Source of the DNA: Butyrivibrio hungatei DSM 14810
Lineage (GTDB): Bacteria > Bacillota > Clostridia > Lachnospirales > Lachnospiraceae
NCBI RefSeq assembly: GCF_900143205.1
Contig: NZ_FRDH01000004.1
Coordinates: 399,319 to 463,318, forward strand
Reading direction: 5' to 3'
DNA length: 64,000 bases
The notes beneath the pieces were generated by a model, which searched no databases, was not told the origin of the DNA, and was given only the letters and a program-made list of their open reading frames with translations. Within the stretch, counting starts at the first letter, position 1. The number at the start of each line of letters is the position of its first letter. A program made the position numbers and the translations under genes. Below are positions 8,349 to 17,180 of this stretch, one piece after another.

Positions 8349-8675
8349 TTAATCGTTAAACAATGTATTATTTTCAGCTTCCTTTCGGATAGCCTCCATA
8401 ACTCTTGGATTTTGCATCATCTTGATGGATTCAGAGGCGCATCTGTAGATCATGGCCATCTGTCTTGAATTAGGATCATCGAGATCGCATTTCTTTTCAA
8501 GTACTTCAAAATGCTTGATGGCCTTTTCGGCTACACTTCCTGAAATAGCCATTCCTTTGCAATAAAGGGTACCAGTCTCCGGATCATAACGAGACTCCTC
8601 ATATTTGGTCTGTGCAAAATCGCCTGCTCCCATAGATGCAGCAAGCTGGTTAATTAAATCTGATCTATCAGCCAT
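8349..8675 (-). CDS. Small conserved protein of unknown function (paralogue of the 99-aa protein at 40025)
   Basis: A 108-residue soluble, mostly helical protein with no signal or membrane segment; I do not recognise the family. It is clearly homologous over its whole length to the gene at 40025-40324. Both start with a (R)xDLIxxLAxSMGxG block, then KY.S..Y....GT....G, a helix ending in AIKHF/AKQYF, and a helix with MA..Y..A.E.I.MM. The present copy has a C-terminal extension of about 15 residues. It is monocistronic, with its own promoter (8704-8732) and a shared terminator at its 3' end. AAGGGAT lies about 10 bp before ATG. Confidence 0.75.
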   Translation of the reverse strand: MADRSDLINQLAASMGAGDFAQTKYEESRYDPETGTLYCKGMAISGSVAEKAIKHFEVLEKKCDLDDPNSRQMAMIYRCASESIKMMQNPRVMEAIRKEAENNTLFND

Positions 8676-8703
8676 TTAATACATCCCTTCTTTCTGCTTT
8701 TTG

Positions 8704-8732
8704 TATTTTCAATGACAAATATATTTTATCAA
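8704..8732 (-). promoter_or_regulatory. Promoter of the 108-aa protein gene
   Basis: On the minus strand TTGATA (8732-8727) and AAAATA (8709-8704) are separated by 17 bp, about 28 bp before the start codon. Confidence 0.5.
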
Positions 8733-8796
8733 AAAAATATTAATAATGTCGCCGAAAAAAGGAATTTAATAATAAATTTATCAATATAAAAAATGC

Positions 8797-10125
8797 TTAG
8801 AAAAGGCTTTGCAGGTCGTTAAAAAAAGTAGGATATGAGATATTTACGCAGCTTTCATCAAGGATCCTTGTGGTTCCATTTGCGGCAAGTGAAGCAATAG
8901 CAAAACTCATGGCAAGACGATGATCATTATATGAGTTTATATCAGCTCCCTGGAGAGGCTTGCCACCGTGGATCACCATTCCGTCGTCAGTTGCTTCGAT
9001 ATCGCAGCCCATAGCCTTTAAGTTTTCTACAACTGAGTCAATTCTGTTAGACTCTTTTACTTTTAACTCTCCAGCATCCTTGATAATGGTCTCAAAGTCA
9101 CCGGTAGCGGCAACTACGGCAATTACTGGAATCTCATCTATGAGAGTAGGGATATCCTTGCCTCCAATCTCAAAGATTCCATTTTGATTTCCGTGAAGCT
9201 CACTGTATTTTACAACGATGTCTGCTGTAGGCTCGCCGTCTTTTTTGATGTTCTCAAGAGTAATATCGGCGCCCATCTGTTTGAAGATAGTGATGATGCC
9301 GGCTCTTGTCTCATTTATTCCAACGTTCTTTATAACAAGCTCTGATCCAGGAACTACAAGGGCAGCGGCAATGAAGAAGGCGGCAGAAGAGATGTCGCCT
9401 GGGACATTTATGTTCATGCCTCTAAGCTCTGTGCCAGGGTGCAGGATAGCAGCTGCACTGCCATCTCTTGCGATTTCGTTGTGAATATCTGCGCCAAAAG
9501 CAGAGAGCATGATCTCTGAGTGATTTCTGGAAAGCGCTGGTTCGTATACAACTGTATCTCCCTCGGCGTAGAGACCTGCAAGGAGAATACAGGATTTAAC
9601 CTGAGCTGAAGCTACTTTACTTCTGTAGGTTATGCCGTGGAGCTTCTTGCCACCGTTTATGTGAAGAGGAGCACAGTCATTTCCCATGATGGAACTGATA
9701 TCAGCTCCCATCTGGGTGAGGGGCTCGATGATTCTTTTCATAGGTCTTTTCTCAATTGATGAATCACCTGTGATATTGCAGTCAAAGGGCTGTGCAGCCA
9801 GGATACCTGACATGAGCCTGGTGGTGGTTCCGCTGTTTCCGGTAAAAAGAGTTCTTGATGGAGCAGTAAGGCCATGAAGACCATTTCCGTGAACAGTGAT
9901 CTTGGGAACGCCATTTGTAGGCCTTATGGTATGGTCAATGTGGACACCAAGCCTTCTAAAACAGTCAATTGTGGACAGACAGTCTGCACTTTCAAGAAAG
10001 CCTGTTATTTCTGTTGTGCCTTTGGCAAGAGCGCCAAACATTATGCTTCTGTGAGATATTGACTTATCTCCTGGAACATAAACATTACCCTTTAGTGGGT
10101 GAGGAGCTTTTAATAATGAGATCAT
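8797..10125 (-). CDS. aroA: 3-phosphoshikimate 1-carboxyvinyltransferase (EPSP synthase)
   Basis: Transfers the enolpyruvyl group of PEP to shikimate 3-phosphate, the sixth step of the shikimate pathway, in the cytoplasm. The protein (442 aa, normal length) shows PGDKSISHRSIMFGALA (residues 19-35), FTGNSGTTTRLMSGILA (about 93-109, the PEP-binding loop), the central KSCILLAGLYAEG, and the late DEIPV...A together with YNDHRLAMSFAIA. An Ala follows the TGNSGTT core, where a Gly is typical of glyphosate-sensitive class I enzymes, so class I/II assignment is left open. It begins 14 bp after tyrA with GGAGG 6 bp before ATG, so the two aromatic genes form an operon. Confidence 0.95.
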   Translation of the reverse strand: MISLLKAPHPLKGNVYVPGDKSISHRSIMFGALAKGTTEITGFLESADCLSTIDCFRRLGVHIDHTIRPTNGVPKITVHGNGLHGLTAPSRTLFTGNSGTTTRLMSGILAAQPFDCNITGDSSIEKRPMKRIIEPLTQMGADISSIMGNDCAPLHINGGKKLHGITYRSKVASAQVKSCILLAGLYAEGDTVVYEPALSRNHSEIMLSAFGADIHNEIARDGSAAAILHPGTELRGMNINVPGDISSAAFFIAAALVVPGSELVIKNVGINETRAGIITIFKQMGADITLENIKKDGEPTADIVVKYSELHGNQNGIFEIGGKDIPTLIDEIPVIAVVAATGDFETIIKDAGELKVKESNRIDSVVENLKAMGCDIEATDDGMVIHGGKPLQGADINSYNDHRLAMSFAIASLAANGTTRILDESCVNISYPTFFNDLQSLF

Positions 10126-10139
10126 GATATCCTCCGGTA

Positions 10140-11237
10140 TTAGCTGTTTTGAATAGTGTACCCGTTGTCTGTCAGTACTTTATGAGCATCTGTCTTGCCC
10201 TGACTGTTGTGAAATTCTATGCGAAGTGTACCTCGCTCATATTCACGATTGTGTACGATTCCAATGTTCTTGATGTTTATAGAATGATCTGATAAAAGAG
10301 TTGCTACCTTGGCGAGATTTCCAGGCTTGTCCGCAATATCCACATGAATTGTGAACTGTTGAGGAATAGGACCACTTGAAGTCTCTGCAAAGGACTCACG
10401 GTAGTTTCTGGCATTTCCAAAGAATTCAAGGAGCTTTTCTTCATCGTGTTCATCTATGGCAAGTTTGATATCATAGAGCGAATCTATGTATTTGCTAAGC
10501 AGTTCTGAAATGTTAAAAGAGTTTGTGGTGCAGATCTGCTGCCACATAACAGGCGAAGAAGAGGAAATTCTGGTAATGTCTTTAAAACCGCCTGCTGCAA
10601 TAGTTTTCATAAGCTGATCCTCTGAGTCGTTGTCGTGAACCAGATTTACAAGTGAAGCTGAGATCACGTGAGGAACGTGGCTTATGGCTGCAGTTATATA
10701 GTCGTGCTGCAAAAATGGAACAATGATAGGAATCGCACCAATACTCTTGACCAGGTCTCTGTATTCTAAAAGCTTGGTTTCATCAGTATCATCAGTCTTT
10801 GTGAGAATGTAGTAAGCATTTTCCAAGAGACTGGCCTTTGAATTGTTAAAGCCGATACGTTCTGTTCCAGCCATTGGATGTCCGCCGATGAACTGTTTTT
10901 CAAGTCCCAGCTTTTTTACCTTCTCATGGATACCGTTCTTTACACTGCCAATGTCGGTTATAAGAGTATCTGCGCTTAAAAATGGCCTTAGCTTCTCGAG
11001 ATTTTCATTGTTGATCTCAACAGGAGCGCACAAAAAGATGATGTCGCAGCTGTTAAAGTCACTTCCAATTTCATAAAGAGGCTTATCTACAATACCTGCT
11101 TCATGAGCTGTGTCTACAGTCTCTTTATGTGGTGTATATGCAAGGATATAGGAATCGGGCTGAGTATCTTTTATAGCTCTTGCAATGGAGCCGCCGATCA
11201 GTCCAAGGCCTATAAATCCAAATCTTTTAAAAGACAT
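10140..11237 (-). CDS. tyrA: Prephenate dehydrogenase with C-terminal ACT domain
   Basis: Oxidatively decarboxylates prephenate to 4-hydroxyphenylpyruvate for tyrosine synthesis. A Rossmann NAD(P) site GLGLIGGSIARA is at residues 10-21, followed by the active-site segment GGHPMAGTE (about 118-126) and the helical dimerisation region with SHVPHVISA. The last 70 residues (FTIHVDIADKPGNLAKVATLL onward) form an ACT domain, probably the site of tyrosine or phenylalanine feedback. The protein is 365 aa, usual for the Firmicute TyrA-ACT form. It is first gene of the operon with aroA. The closest G-rich ribosome site (AGGGGG) is about 12 bp before ATG, rather far. Confidence 0.93.
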   Translation of the reverse strand: MSFKRFGFIGLGLIGGSIARAIKDTQPDSYILAYTPHKETVDTAHEAGIVDKPLYEIGSDFNSCDIIFLCAPVEINNENLEKLRPFLSADTLITDIGSVKNGIHEKVKKLGLEKQFIGGHPMAGTERIGFNNSKASLLENAYYILTKTDDTDETKLLEYRDLVKSIGAIPIIVPFLQHDYITAAISHVPHVISASLVNLVHDNDSEDQLMKTIAAGGFKDITRISSSSPVMWQQICTTNSFNISELLSKYIDSLYDIKLAIDEHDEEKLLEFFGNARNYRESFAETSSGPIPQQFTIHVDIADKPGNLAKVATLLSDHSINIKNIGIVHNREYERGTLRIEFHNSQGKTDAHKVLTDNGYTIQNS

Positions 11238-11362
11238 TTTTGAAGAACCCCCTAAAAAGCTTATGTTCTAGATATTCACTATAACACTTTAATGTACGAA
11301 AATCAATATTAAGGCAGGAAACAAAGAATTCACAATTGTTTGTGCAAAATAAACTACAATAC

Positions 11363-11391
11363 TTGTTTTGATGCACGTATTTTAGTAAAAT
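11363..11391 (+). promoter_or_regulatory. Promoter of the EF-G gene
   Basis: TTGTTT (11363-11368) and TAAAAT (11386-11391) have a 17-bp spacer, giving a leader of about 70 nt. No riboswitch-like fold is obvious in the leader. Confidence 0.5.
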
Positions 11392-11467
11392 GTACTTATA
11401 AGTTTTTTGGGGACCTGTATCATATCTCATACATTTTACCCAAATTAAAGCGACTGGAGGACAAGAT

Positions 11468-13558
11468 ATGAACGTTTACACAACTGACAAGATTAGAAAC
11501 GTGGTACTGCTTGGACATGGTGGCGCTGGTAAGACAACATTAGCAGAGGCGATGGCTTATCTTGCCGGACTTACATCAAGAATGGGGAAGGTAGAAGATG
11601 GTAACACTATAAGTGACTTCGATAAAGAAGAGCAGAAGCGCCAGTTTTCTATCAGCACCTCTTCAATCCCTCTCGAGTGGGATGGTCACAAGATCAATAT
11701 TCTGGATACTCCTGGATTCTTTGATTTTGTTGGTGAAGTAGAAGAAGCAATAAGTGTTGCAGATGCAGCTATTATCGTTGTTTCAGGTAAGGCTGGTATC
11801 GAGGTAGGAACAGAGAAGGCATGGGAACTTTGCGAAAAGTATAAGATCCCTCGCATGGTATTTGTTTCTGATATGGATATTGATACTGTTTCATACAGAC
11901 AGGTTGTACAGGATATGACCGACAAGTATGGAAAGAAGATGGCTCCTTTCAATTTGCCTATCCGTGAGAATGAGAAGTTTGTTGGATATGTAAATGTTAT
12001 CCAGGAAAAGGGCTTTAAGTGGGAAGGAAAAGAGGTTGTGGAATGTGAGGTTCCTGATTACAACCAGGCAAACCTTAAACTTTTCCGTGATACTCTATTA
12101 GAATCAGTTGCTGAGACATCAGAAGAGTTTATGGACAGATACTTTAATGGTGATACATTCTCAGAAGCTGAGATCAGAGCTGCTGTACGTGGTAATGTTT
12201 GTGACGGAACCATCGTACCTATCGAGATGGGTTCAAGTACTCTTTGCCAGGGTATTTACACACTTCTTGATGATATCGTTAAGTATATGCCTAGCCCTGA
12301 AAATCGTAAAATGGCTGGTATCAATACTAATACTAATGAGATCTTCGAAGCTGACTTTGATTTCTCAAAGCCAAAGACAGCCTTCGTATTTAAGACAATG
12401 ATCGATCCATTCATTGGTAAGTATTCACTTATCAAGGTTCGTTCAGGTGTCTTAAAACCAGATGATATGATGTTTGTTGCAGGAAAAGACATGGAGGTTA
12501 AGATCGGTAAACTTTATGTTCTTCAGGGCAACAAGACAACTGAAGTTCCTGAGCTTCATGCCGGAGACCTTGGTGCTCTTCAGAAGCTTGATGTTGCTAC
12601 AGGTGACACTCTTTCAACAAAGGCTACACCTATCCAGTACGCTAAGATGGATATCTCACAGCCATACACAGCAATGAGATATCATGCACAGAATAAGAGT
12701 GATATCGACAAGATCGCTCAGTCACTTGCCAAGATAGCTGCTGAGGATCAGACCATAAGAGTTGTCAATGATTCTGAGAACCGTCAAACACTTCTTTATG
12801 GTATGGGCGATATGCATCTTGAAATTGTTCAGAGTAAGCTTCAGAACGTATACAAGGTTGCAATCGATCTTACTAAGCCAAAGGTAGCATTCAGAGAGAC
12901 TATCAGAAAGAACTCTGATGTAGAATACAAGTACAAGAAGCAGACAGGTGGACATGGCCAGTATGGACACGTTAAGATGCGTTTCGAACCATCAGGTGAT
13001 CCTACAACTCCTTACGTATTTGATCAGGAAGTAGTAGGAGGAGCAGTTCCAAAGAACTTCTTCCCGGCTGTAGAAAAGGGTATTGCAGAGTCAGTTCTAA
13101 GAGGCCCTCTTGCAGCTTATCCTGTAGTTGGTGTTAAGGCAGTTCTTTATGATGGATCATATCATCCAGTTGATTCTTCAGAAATGGCCTTCAAGGTTGC
13201 GGCGTCCAATGCCTTCAAAAAGGGCTTCATGGAAGCAACACCAGTACTTCTTGAACCTATAGCTTCACTTAAAGTCACAGTTCCGGACAGCTACACTGGT
13301 GATGTAATGGGTGATCTTAATAAGAGAAGAGGACGAGTTCTTGGAATGAATCCTTCCCTTACAGGAAAGCAGGTCATCGAAGCAGAAATTCCTATGATGG
13401 AGCTTTACGGTTACAACACACAGCTTCGTTCCATGACAGGTGGTAGCGGTGAATACGAGTATGAATTTATAAGATACGAGCAGGCACCATCTGATGTCCA
13501 GAACAAAGAAGTTACAGAAAGAGCTGAAAAAGTTGCGGCAGCAAACGCCGAAGAATAA
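11468..13558 (+). CDS. EF-G-like translational GTPase (divergent elongation factor G paralogue)
   Basis: A 696-residue protein colinear with EF-G, with a G domain, domain II, and domains III-V ending at the usual C-terminus. Its GTPase motifs are non-standard. G1 is GHGGAGKTTL (16-25) instead of AHIDAGKTT. The switch-I RGITI segment is replaced by KRQFSIS. G3 is DTPGFFDF rather than DTPGHVDF, losing the catalytic His. G4 is SDMD rather than NKMD. Domain IV keeps GGHGQYGHV. This pattern matches the widespread 'EF-G-like' group, whose role is unclear, so canonical FusA is probably encoded elsewhere, near the ribosomal genes. Monocistronic: own promoter, GGAGG 7 bp before ATG, and a strong terminator. 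Confidence 0.85.
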   Translation: MNVYTTDKIRNVVLLGHGGAGKTTLAEAMAYLAGLTSRMGKVEDGNTISDFDKEEQKRQFSISTSSIPLEWDGHKINILDTPGFFDFVGEVEEAISVADAAIIVVSGKAGIEVGTEKAWELCEKYKIPRMVFVSDMDIDTVSYRQVVQDMTDKYGKKMAPFNLPIRENEKFVGYVNVIQEKGFKWEGKEVVECEVPDYNQANLKLFRDTLLESVAETSEEFMDRYFNGDTFSEAEIRAAVRGNVCDGTIVPIEMGSSTLCQGIYTLLDDIVKYMPSPENRKMAGINTNTNEIFEADFDFSKPKTAFVFKTMIDPFIGKYSLIKVRSGVLKPDDMMFVAGKDMEVKIGKLYVLQGNKTTEVPELHAGDLGALQKLDVATGDTLSTKATPIQYAKMDISQPYTAMRYHAQNKSDIDKIAQSLAKIAAEDQTIRVVNDSENRQTLLYGMGDMHLEIVQSKLQNVYKVAIDLTKPKVAFRETIRKNSDVEYKYKKQTGGHGQYGHVKMRFEPSGDPTTPYVFDQEVVGGAVPKNFFPAVEKGIAESVLRGPLAAYPVVGVKAVLYDGSYHPVDSSEMAFKVAASNAFKKGFMEATPVLLEPIASLKVTVPDSYTGDVMGDLNKRRGRVLGMNPSLTGKQVIEAEIPMMELYGYNTQLRSMTGGSGEYEYEFIRYEQAPSDVQNKEVTERAEKVAAANAEE

Positions 13559-13562
13559 TTGG

Positions 13563-13590
13563 AACCCCTCCGGTAAAACGGAGGGGTTTT
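13563..13590 (+). terminator. Strong intrinsic terminator after the EF-G-like gene
   Basis: A 10-bp stem AACCCCTCCG/CGGAGGGGTT with a 6-nt loop and a T-run. Confidence 0.9.
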
Positions 13591-13637
13591 ACAAATTTTT
13601 GTGTATGGTCTTGACCCTTTTGTGTTAATATAAAAAT

Positions 13638-15581
13638 ATGATCGAGGGATTTTTACAATATAACTATATAGGTGAAGTAGCAGGACTCCTGATGGCGGAG
13701 CTCCTGCTTTTTGTGATGTTTTATACGGAGCCCAAAAAGACTTACGGATATAGGTATATTTTGGGCGGTACCATATTAGCTATAATTGCATCGATGCTTC
13801 AGATGACCATCGTGATGGTAGCTAATAATCCGGAGGATTTCTATAATAAGTATGTTTTTGCGTTTTTGCTTATTGCATTTTTGATCACATATAATGGTAT
13901 TTTGTTTTGTATATTTGCTTATGTGAATATGATGTCTATTGTGAGGCGCAGCCAGAGGAAAGAATTCATTACTCTTTATATAGTTCTTTCTATAATTTAT
14001 GTGCTTGGTATTATTTTTGAGATGGCAGCAAGTGGCCTGTATTCCTTTGAATTAAATGGAATTGATATTACTCACTTTGTAAGGTACTACATTGCAGCTG
14101 GTATGGTCTGTGCTGTGGCCTGCTTTATTGCCACAGTCAACAACAAAAAGGATATCAGCAGACTGATCTGGCATTCAGTATGTATTTTTGTACCTTTAGA
14201 CATGGTAATCCTCATAACTCAGTTTATTACAGTAGGAACCAGCCATTTTATCTTTTCATCAACAACTTACGTGCCGGTGATGGCTATTGGATTTTTCCTG
14301 TTCCACTGTATTCCATATGATGAGATCACAGGCTGTCAGAGTAAGTATGCTTTGGATGTGCATTTGGATAAATATCTTGGAAAAAAGAATATCTACGTTG
14401 CATGTGCATATCTGAAGATGCCTGATATTGAGAACATCATCAATATTGATAATGGAATGATATACAAAGGAACGGCAATATTTAGAAATATCGAAGCCAT
14501 CAGTGACAAGATAAGGATCTACAAGATAGATGATGAGAAGTATATAAATGTCATCGAGGATGTTGATGACGAAACTGCTCTTGAGTACATAGACAGGCTT
14601 CGCGGCGTATTTGAAGCAGCCAAGATCAATATGGATATTCCATTTAATTATTCTCTGGTTTCAGGCAAGGTAATACCTGAATTAGACAATGTATTAAAGG
14701 TCAGACAGTTCTTTGGATTTGTAGGACGCAGATTTGAAGAGCAGAACAGCAGTCATTTCTATGTGACTAAGCCTCAGGACTATGATGATTTTGCAGAGCA
14801 TTATGAGATATCTAAGGTATTAAAGGATATCAAAGCAAGACAGGATATGGATGATGAGAGAGTTGTTGTCTATGCTCAGCCAATCTACAGCGTAGGAACA
14901 GGAACTTTTAGAGCTGCCGAGGCTCTTATGAGACTTAAAATTGGAGATAGGCTAATTTATCCAGACAGCTTTATATCTATCGCGGAGCAGATGGGTGCTA
15001 TACATGTTCTGACCTGCATCATGCTTACAAAGGTCTGCAAGGAGATCAGCATAATTGAGGATTACTACGATTTTGATGCTATTTCTATAAATGTTTCATC
15101 AAAAGAGCTGTCTCAGTCTAACATGTTTGACGACCTTATGGAGATCATCGGCCAGTACGATTTTGATCCATCAAATATAAGGCTGGAAGTTACTGAATCA
15201 GCAATGTTTGAGGATTACGATATTGCCACCAGAAATATGCAGGAGCTTACAAATCAGGGAATCCAGTTCTATCTGGACGATTTTGGAACGGGTTATTCAT
15301 CTTTAGAAAGGGTTATGAACTGTCCGTTTAAGACTATAAAGTTTGATAAGACTCTTTTGTATAAGGCACTAGATGATGACAAGATGGACGATATCGTTAC
15401 TTATATGATAGAAGTTTTCAAAAAGAACGGCTTTGTTACGCTGGTTGAAGGTGTAGAAGATGAATGTCAGAATCAGTATAGTGTTGATCATGGATTTGAG
15501 TATGTTCAGGGTTATCATTATGCCAAACCAGAGCCAATAGAAGAAATAAAGAAGTATTTTACAAGGAAAAGCAGTTTTTAA
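13638..15581 (+). CDS. Membrane EAL-domain cyclic-di-GMP phosphodiesterase
   Basis: A 647-residue protein. The first 230 residues contain about seven hydrophobic segments, an integral membrane sensor module. A linker of about 150 residues resembles a worn GGDEF domain without signature. The C-terminal 250 residues are EAL with AEALMRL, SINVSSKELSQ, LEVTESAMFED, LDDFGTGYSSLERV, IKFDKTLL, VEGVEDE and QGYHYAKP, so it should hydrolyse c-di-GMP. No Shine-Dalgarno sequence precedes ATG; a TTGACC (13611) and an AT-rich stretch come right before the codon. It is monocistronic between terminators. The precise start is uncertain, as an ATG about 18 codons later is also possible. Confidence 0.85.
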   Translation: MIEGFLQYNYIGEVAGLLMAELLLFVMFYTEPKKTYGYRYILGGTILAIIASMLQMTIVMVANNPEDFYNKYVFAFLLIAFLITYNGILFCIFAYVNMMSIVRRSQRKEFITLYIVLSIIYVLGIIFEMAASGLYSFELNGIDITHFVRYYIAAGMVCAVACFIATVNNKKDISRLIWHSVCIFVPLDMVILITQFITVGTSHFIFSSTTYVPVMAIGFFLFHCIPYDEITGCQSKYALDVHLDKYLGKKNIYVACAYLKMPDIENIINIDNGMIYKGTAIFRNIEAISDKIRIYKIDDEKYINVIEDVDDETALEYIDRLRGVFEAAKINMDIPFNYSLVSGKVIPELDNVLKVRQFFGFVGRRFEEQNSSHFYVTKPQDYDDFAEHYEISKVLKDIKARQDMDDERVVVYAQPIYSVGTGTFRAAEALMRLKIGDRLIYPDSFISIAEQMGAIHVLTCIMLTKVCKEISIIEDYYDFDAISINVSSKELSQSNMFDDLMEIIGQYDFDPSNIRLEVTESAMFEDYDIATRNMQELTNQGIQFYLDDFGTGYSSLERVMNCPFKTIKFDKTLLYKALDDDKMDDIVTYMIEVFKKNGFVTLVEGVEDECQNQYSVDHGFEYVQGYHYAKPEPIEEIKKYFTRKSSF

Positions 15582-15612
15582 GAGTGAGTCATATAAAACT
15601 CACTCTTTTTTG
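15581..15612 (+). terminator. Intrinsic terminator after the EAL gene
   Basis: AGAGTGAGT (15581-15589) pairs with ACTCACTCT (15598-15606), followed by a T-run. The stem overlaps the stop codon. Confidence 0.85.
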
Positions 15613-15661
15613 TCCTTGACTCTTTATCGCTTTAATCAATTAGCTTATTAAATTTTATTCC

Positions 15662-15690
15662 TTGACTTTGTTGGTATGATTGTATACAAT
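15662..15690 (+). promoter_or_regulatory. Promoter of the citrate/homocitrate synthase-GntR-icd operon
   Basis: TTGACT (15662-15667) and TACAAT (15685-15690) with an exact 17-bp spacer. The overlapping TTGTATACAATTATACG segment is partly palindromic and could be an operator for the GntR protein encoded downstream. Confidence 0.7.
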
Positions 15691-15730
15691 TATACGCAAA
15701 GTCATTGTTATCATAGGTGAGGAAATAATT

Positions 15731-17164
15731 ATGAGCGAAGTATCGGCATTTCAGAATCGACCTGTAACCATGAACAACAAGAATAATCTGCTCCAGATCG
15801 AAGAGCACATGTATATTCTTGATGATGTCAAAAAACCTAACGTATTCAGAAATATGTTTCCCTATGAGGAAGTTCCTAAGATTCCTTTTAACGACAGAAT
15901 CGTTCCACATAACATGCCAAAGGATATCTGGATAACAGATACCACTTTCAGAGATGGACAGCAGTCCAGAGCACCATATACTACCAAACAGATAGTAGAT
16001 ATTTTTGATATGCTTCATAAGCTTGGTGGTCCAAATGGCATGATCAGGCAAAGTGAGTTCTTTCTTTATAGTAAGAGCGACAGAGATGCAGTTTATAAAT
16101 GCATGGAGAGGGGATATGAGTTCCCTGAGGTTACCAGTTGGATCCGCGCAAGTGAAGAGGATTTCAAGCTGGTAAAAGAGATTGGAATGAAGGAAACAGG
16201 AATCCTGGTATCCTGCTCTGATTATCACATTTTCTTGAAACTTAAGATGACCAGAAAACAGGCACTTGAGCATTATCTTAGTATTGTACGTTCCTGCCTT
16301 GAGGAAGGAATCAGCCCAAGATGTCATCTTGAAGATATTACAAGAGCAGATATTTATGGCTTTGTAGTTCCATTTTGCGTAGAACTTATGAAGCTCAAGG
16401 ATGAATATGGCATTCCGGTCAAAATTCGTGCTTGCGATACTATGGGATATGGAGTAAACTTCTCAGGTGCAGTTATTCCACGAAGTGTTCAGGGTATCAT
16501 CTATGCGATCAACACAAACGCAGGTGTACCAAGCGAACTCATAGAATGGCACGGTCATAATGATTTTTATAAGGCTGTTACAAATTCGACAACAGCGTGG
16601 CTTTATGGATGTTCTTCCGTTAATACTTCATTGTTTGGTATCGGAGAGAGAACAGGTAACACGCCACTTGAAGCTATGGTATTTGAATATGCCCAATTAA
16701 AAGGTACTTTGGATGGTATGGATACTACAGTCATCACAGATCTTGCAGAGTACTACGAAAAAGAGATTGGCTTTACAGTACCAGCTAACACACCATTTGT
16801 AGGCAAGAATTTCAATGTTACAAGAGCCGGAATTCATGCAGATGGTCTTTTGAAAAATGAAGAGATTTATAACATTTTTGATACAGACAAATTCCTTAGA
16901 AGACCACCAGTAAGTGCAGTATCTAATACATCTGGACTTGCAGGTATAGCTCATTGGATCAATATCCATTACAGGCTCAAGGATGAGCATGCTCTTTCTA
17001 AGTCATCACCACTTGTAGCCAAGATAAAAGAGTGGGTTGATAACGAGTATGCTAATGGAAGAGTCACAGTAATGACTGATAAAGAGCTTGTAAGTGAGAT
17101 AAAAAGTGTCAGCAAAGAGCTTGGAATTGTTGTCAAAGAGGGAGAGATTGTAGCAGTTTCTTAA
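15731..17164 (+). CDS. Citrate (Re)-/homocitrate synthase-like enzyme
   Basis: A 477-residue DRE-TIM metallolyase of the isopropylmalate/homocitrate synthase family, which condenses acetyl-CoA with a 2-oxoacid. TDTTFRDGQQSRAPYT (about residues 60-75) supplies the metal-binding and catalytic DRDGQQ block. HLEDITRAD (about 190-198) and WHGHNDFYKA (about 265-274) hold further metal ligands, and GIGERTGNTPLEA is the loop common to the family. The gene is followed by a GntR regulator and NADP isocitrate dehydrogenase, an arrangement expected if the product is Re-citrate synthase, the clostridial replacement for ordinary citrate synthase. I infer that function; isopropylmalate synthase is unlikely without leu genes. 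The GTGAGGA site 7 bp upstream favours this ATG over one 17 codons earlier, which overlaps the -10. Confidence 0.8.
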   Translation: MSEVSAFQNRPVTMNNKNNLLQIEEHMYILDDVKKPNVFRNMFPYEEVPKIPFNDRIVPHNMPKDIWITDTTFRDGQQSRAPYTTKQIVDIFDMLHKLGGPNGMIRQSEFFLYSKSDRDAVYKCMERGYEFPEVTSWIRASEEDFKLVKEIGMKETGILVSCSDYHIFLKLKMTRKQALEHYLSIVRSCLEEGISPRCHLEDITRADIYGFVVPFCVELMKLKDEYGIPVKIRACDTMGYGVNFSGAVIPRSVQGIIYAINTNAGVPSELIEWHGHNDFYKAVTNSTTAWLYGCSSVNTSLFGIGERTGNTPLEAMVFEYAQLKGTLDGMDTTVITDLAEYYEKEIGFTVPANTPFVGKNFNVTRAGIHADGLLKNEEIYNIFDTDKFLRRPPVSAVSNTSGLAGIAHWINIHYRLKDEHALSKSSPLVAKIKEWVDNEYANGRVTVMTDKELVSEIKSVSKELGIVVKEGEIVAVS

Positions 17165-17180
17165 AGACTGAAGGAGAGAC

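Noticed and set aside
8349-8675. Toxin-antitoxin interpretation of the small 108-aa and 99-aa proteins
   Set aside because: Each is a single gene with its own terminator and no partner gene, so a two-gene module is not supported.
15632-16327. 231-codon minus-strand frame opposite the citrate/homocitrate synthase gene
   Set aside because: Composition is that of an antisense shadow, it covers the operon promoter and has no family resemblance.
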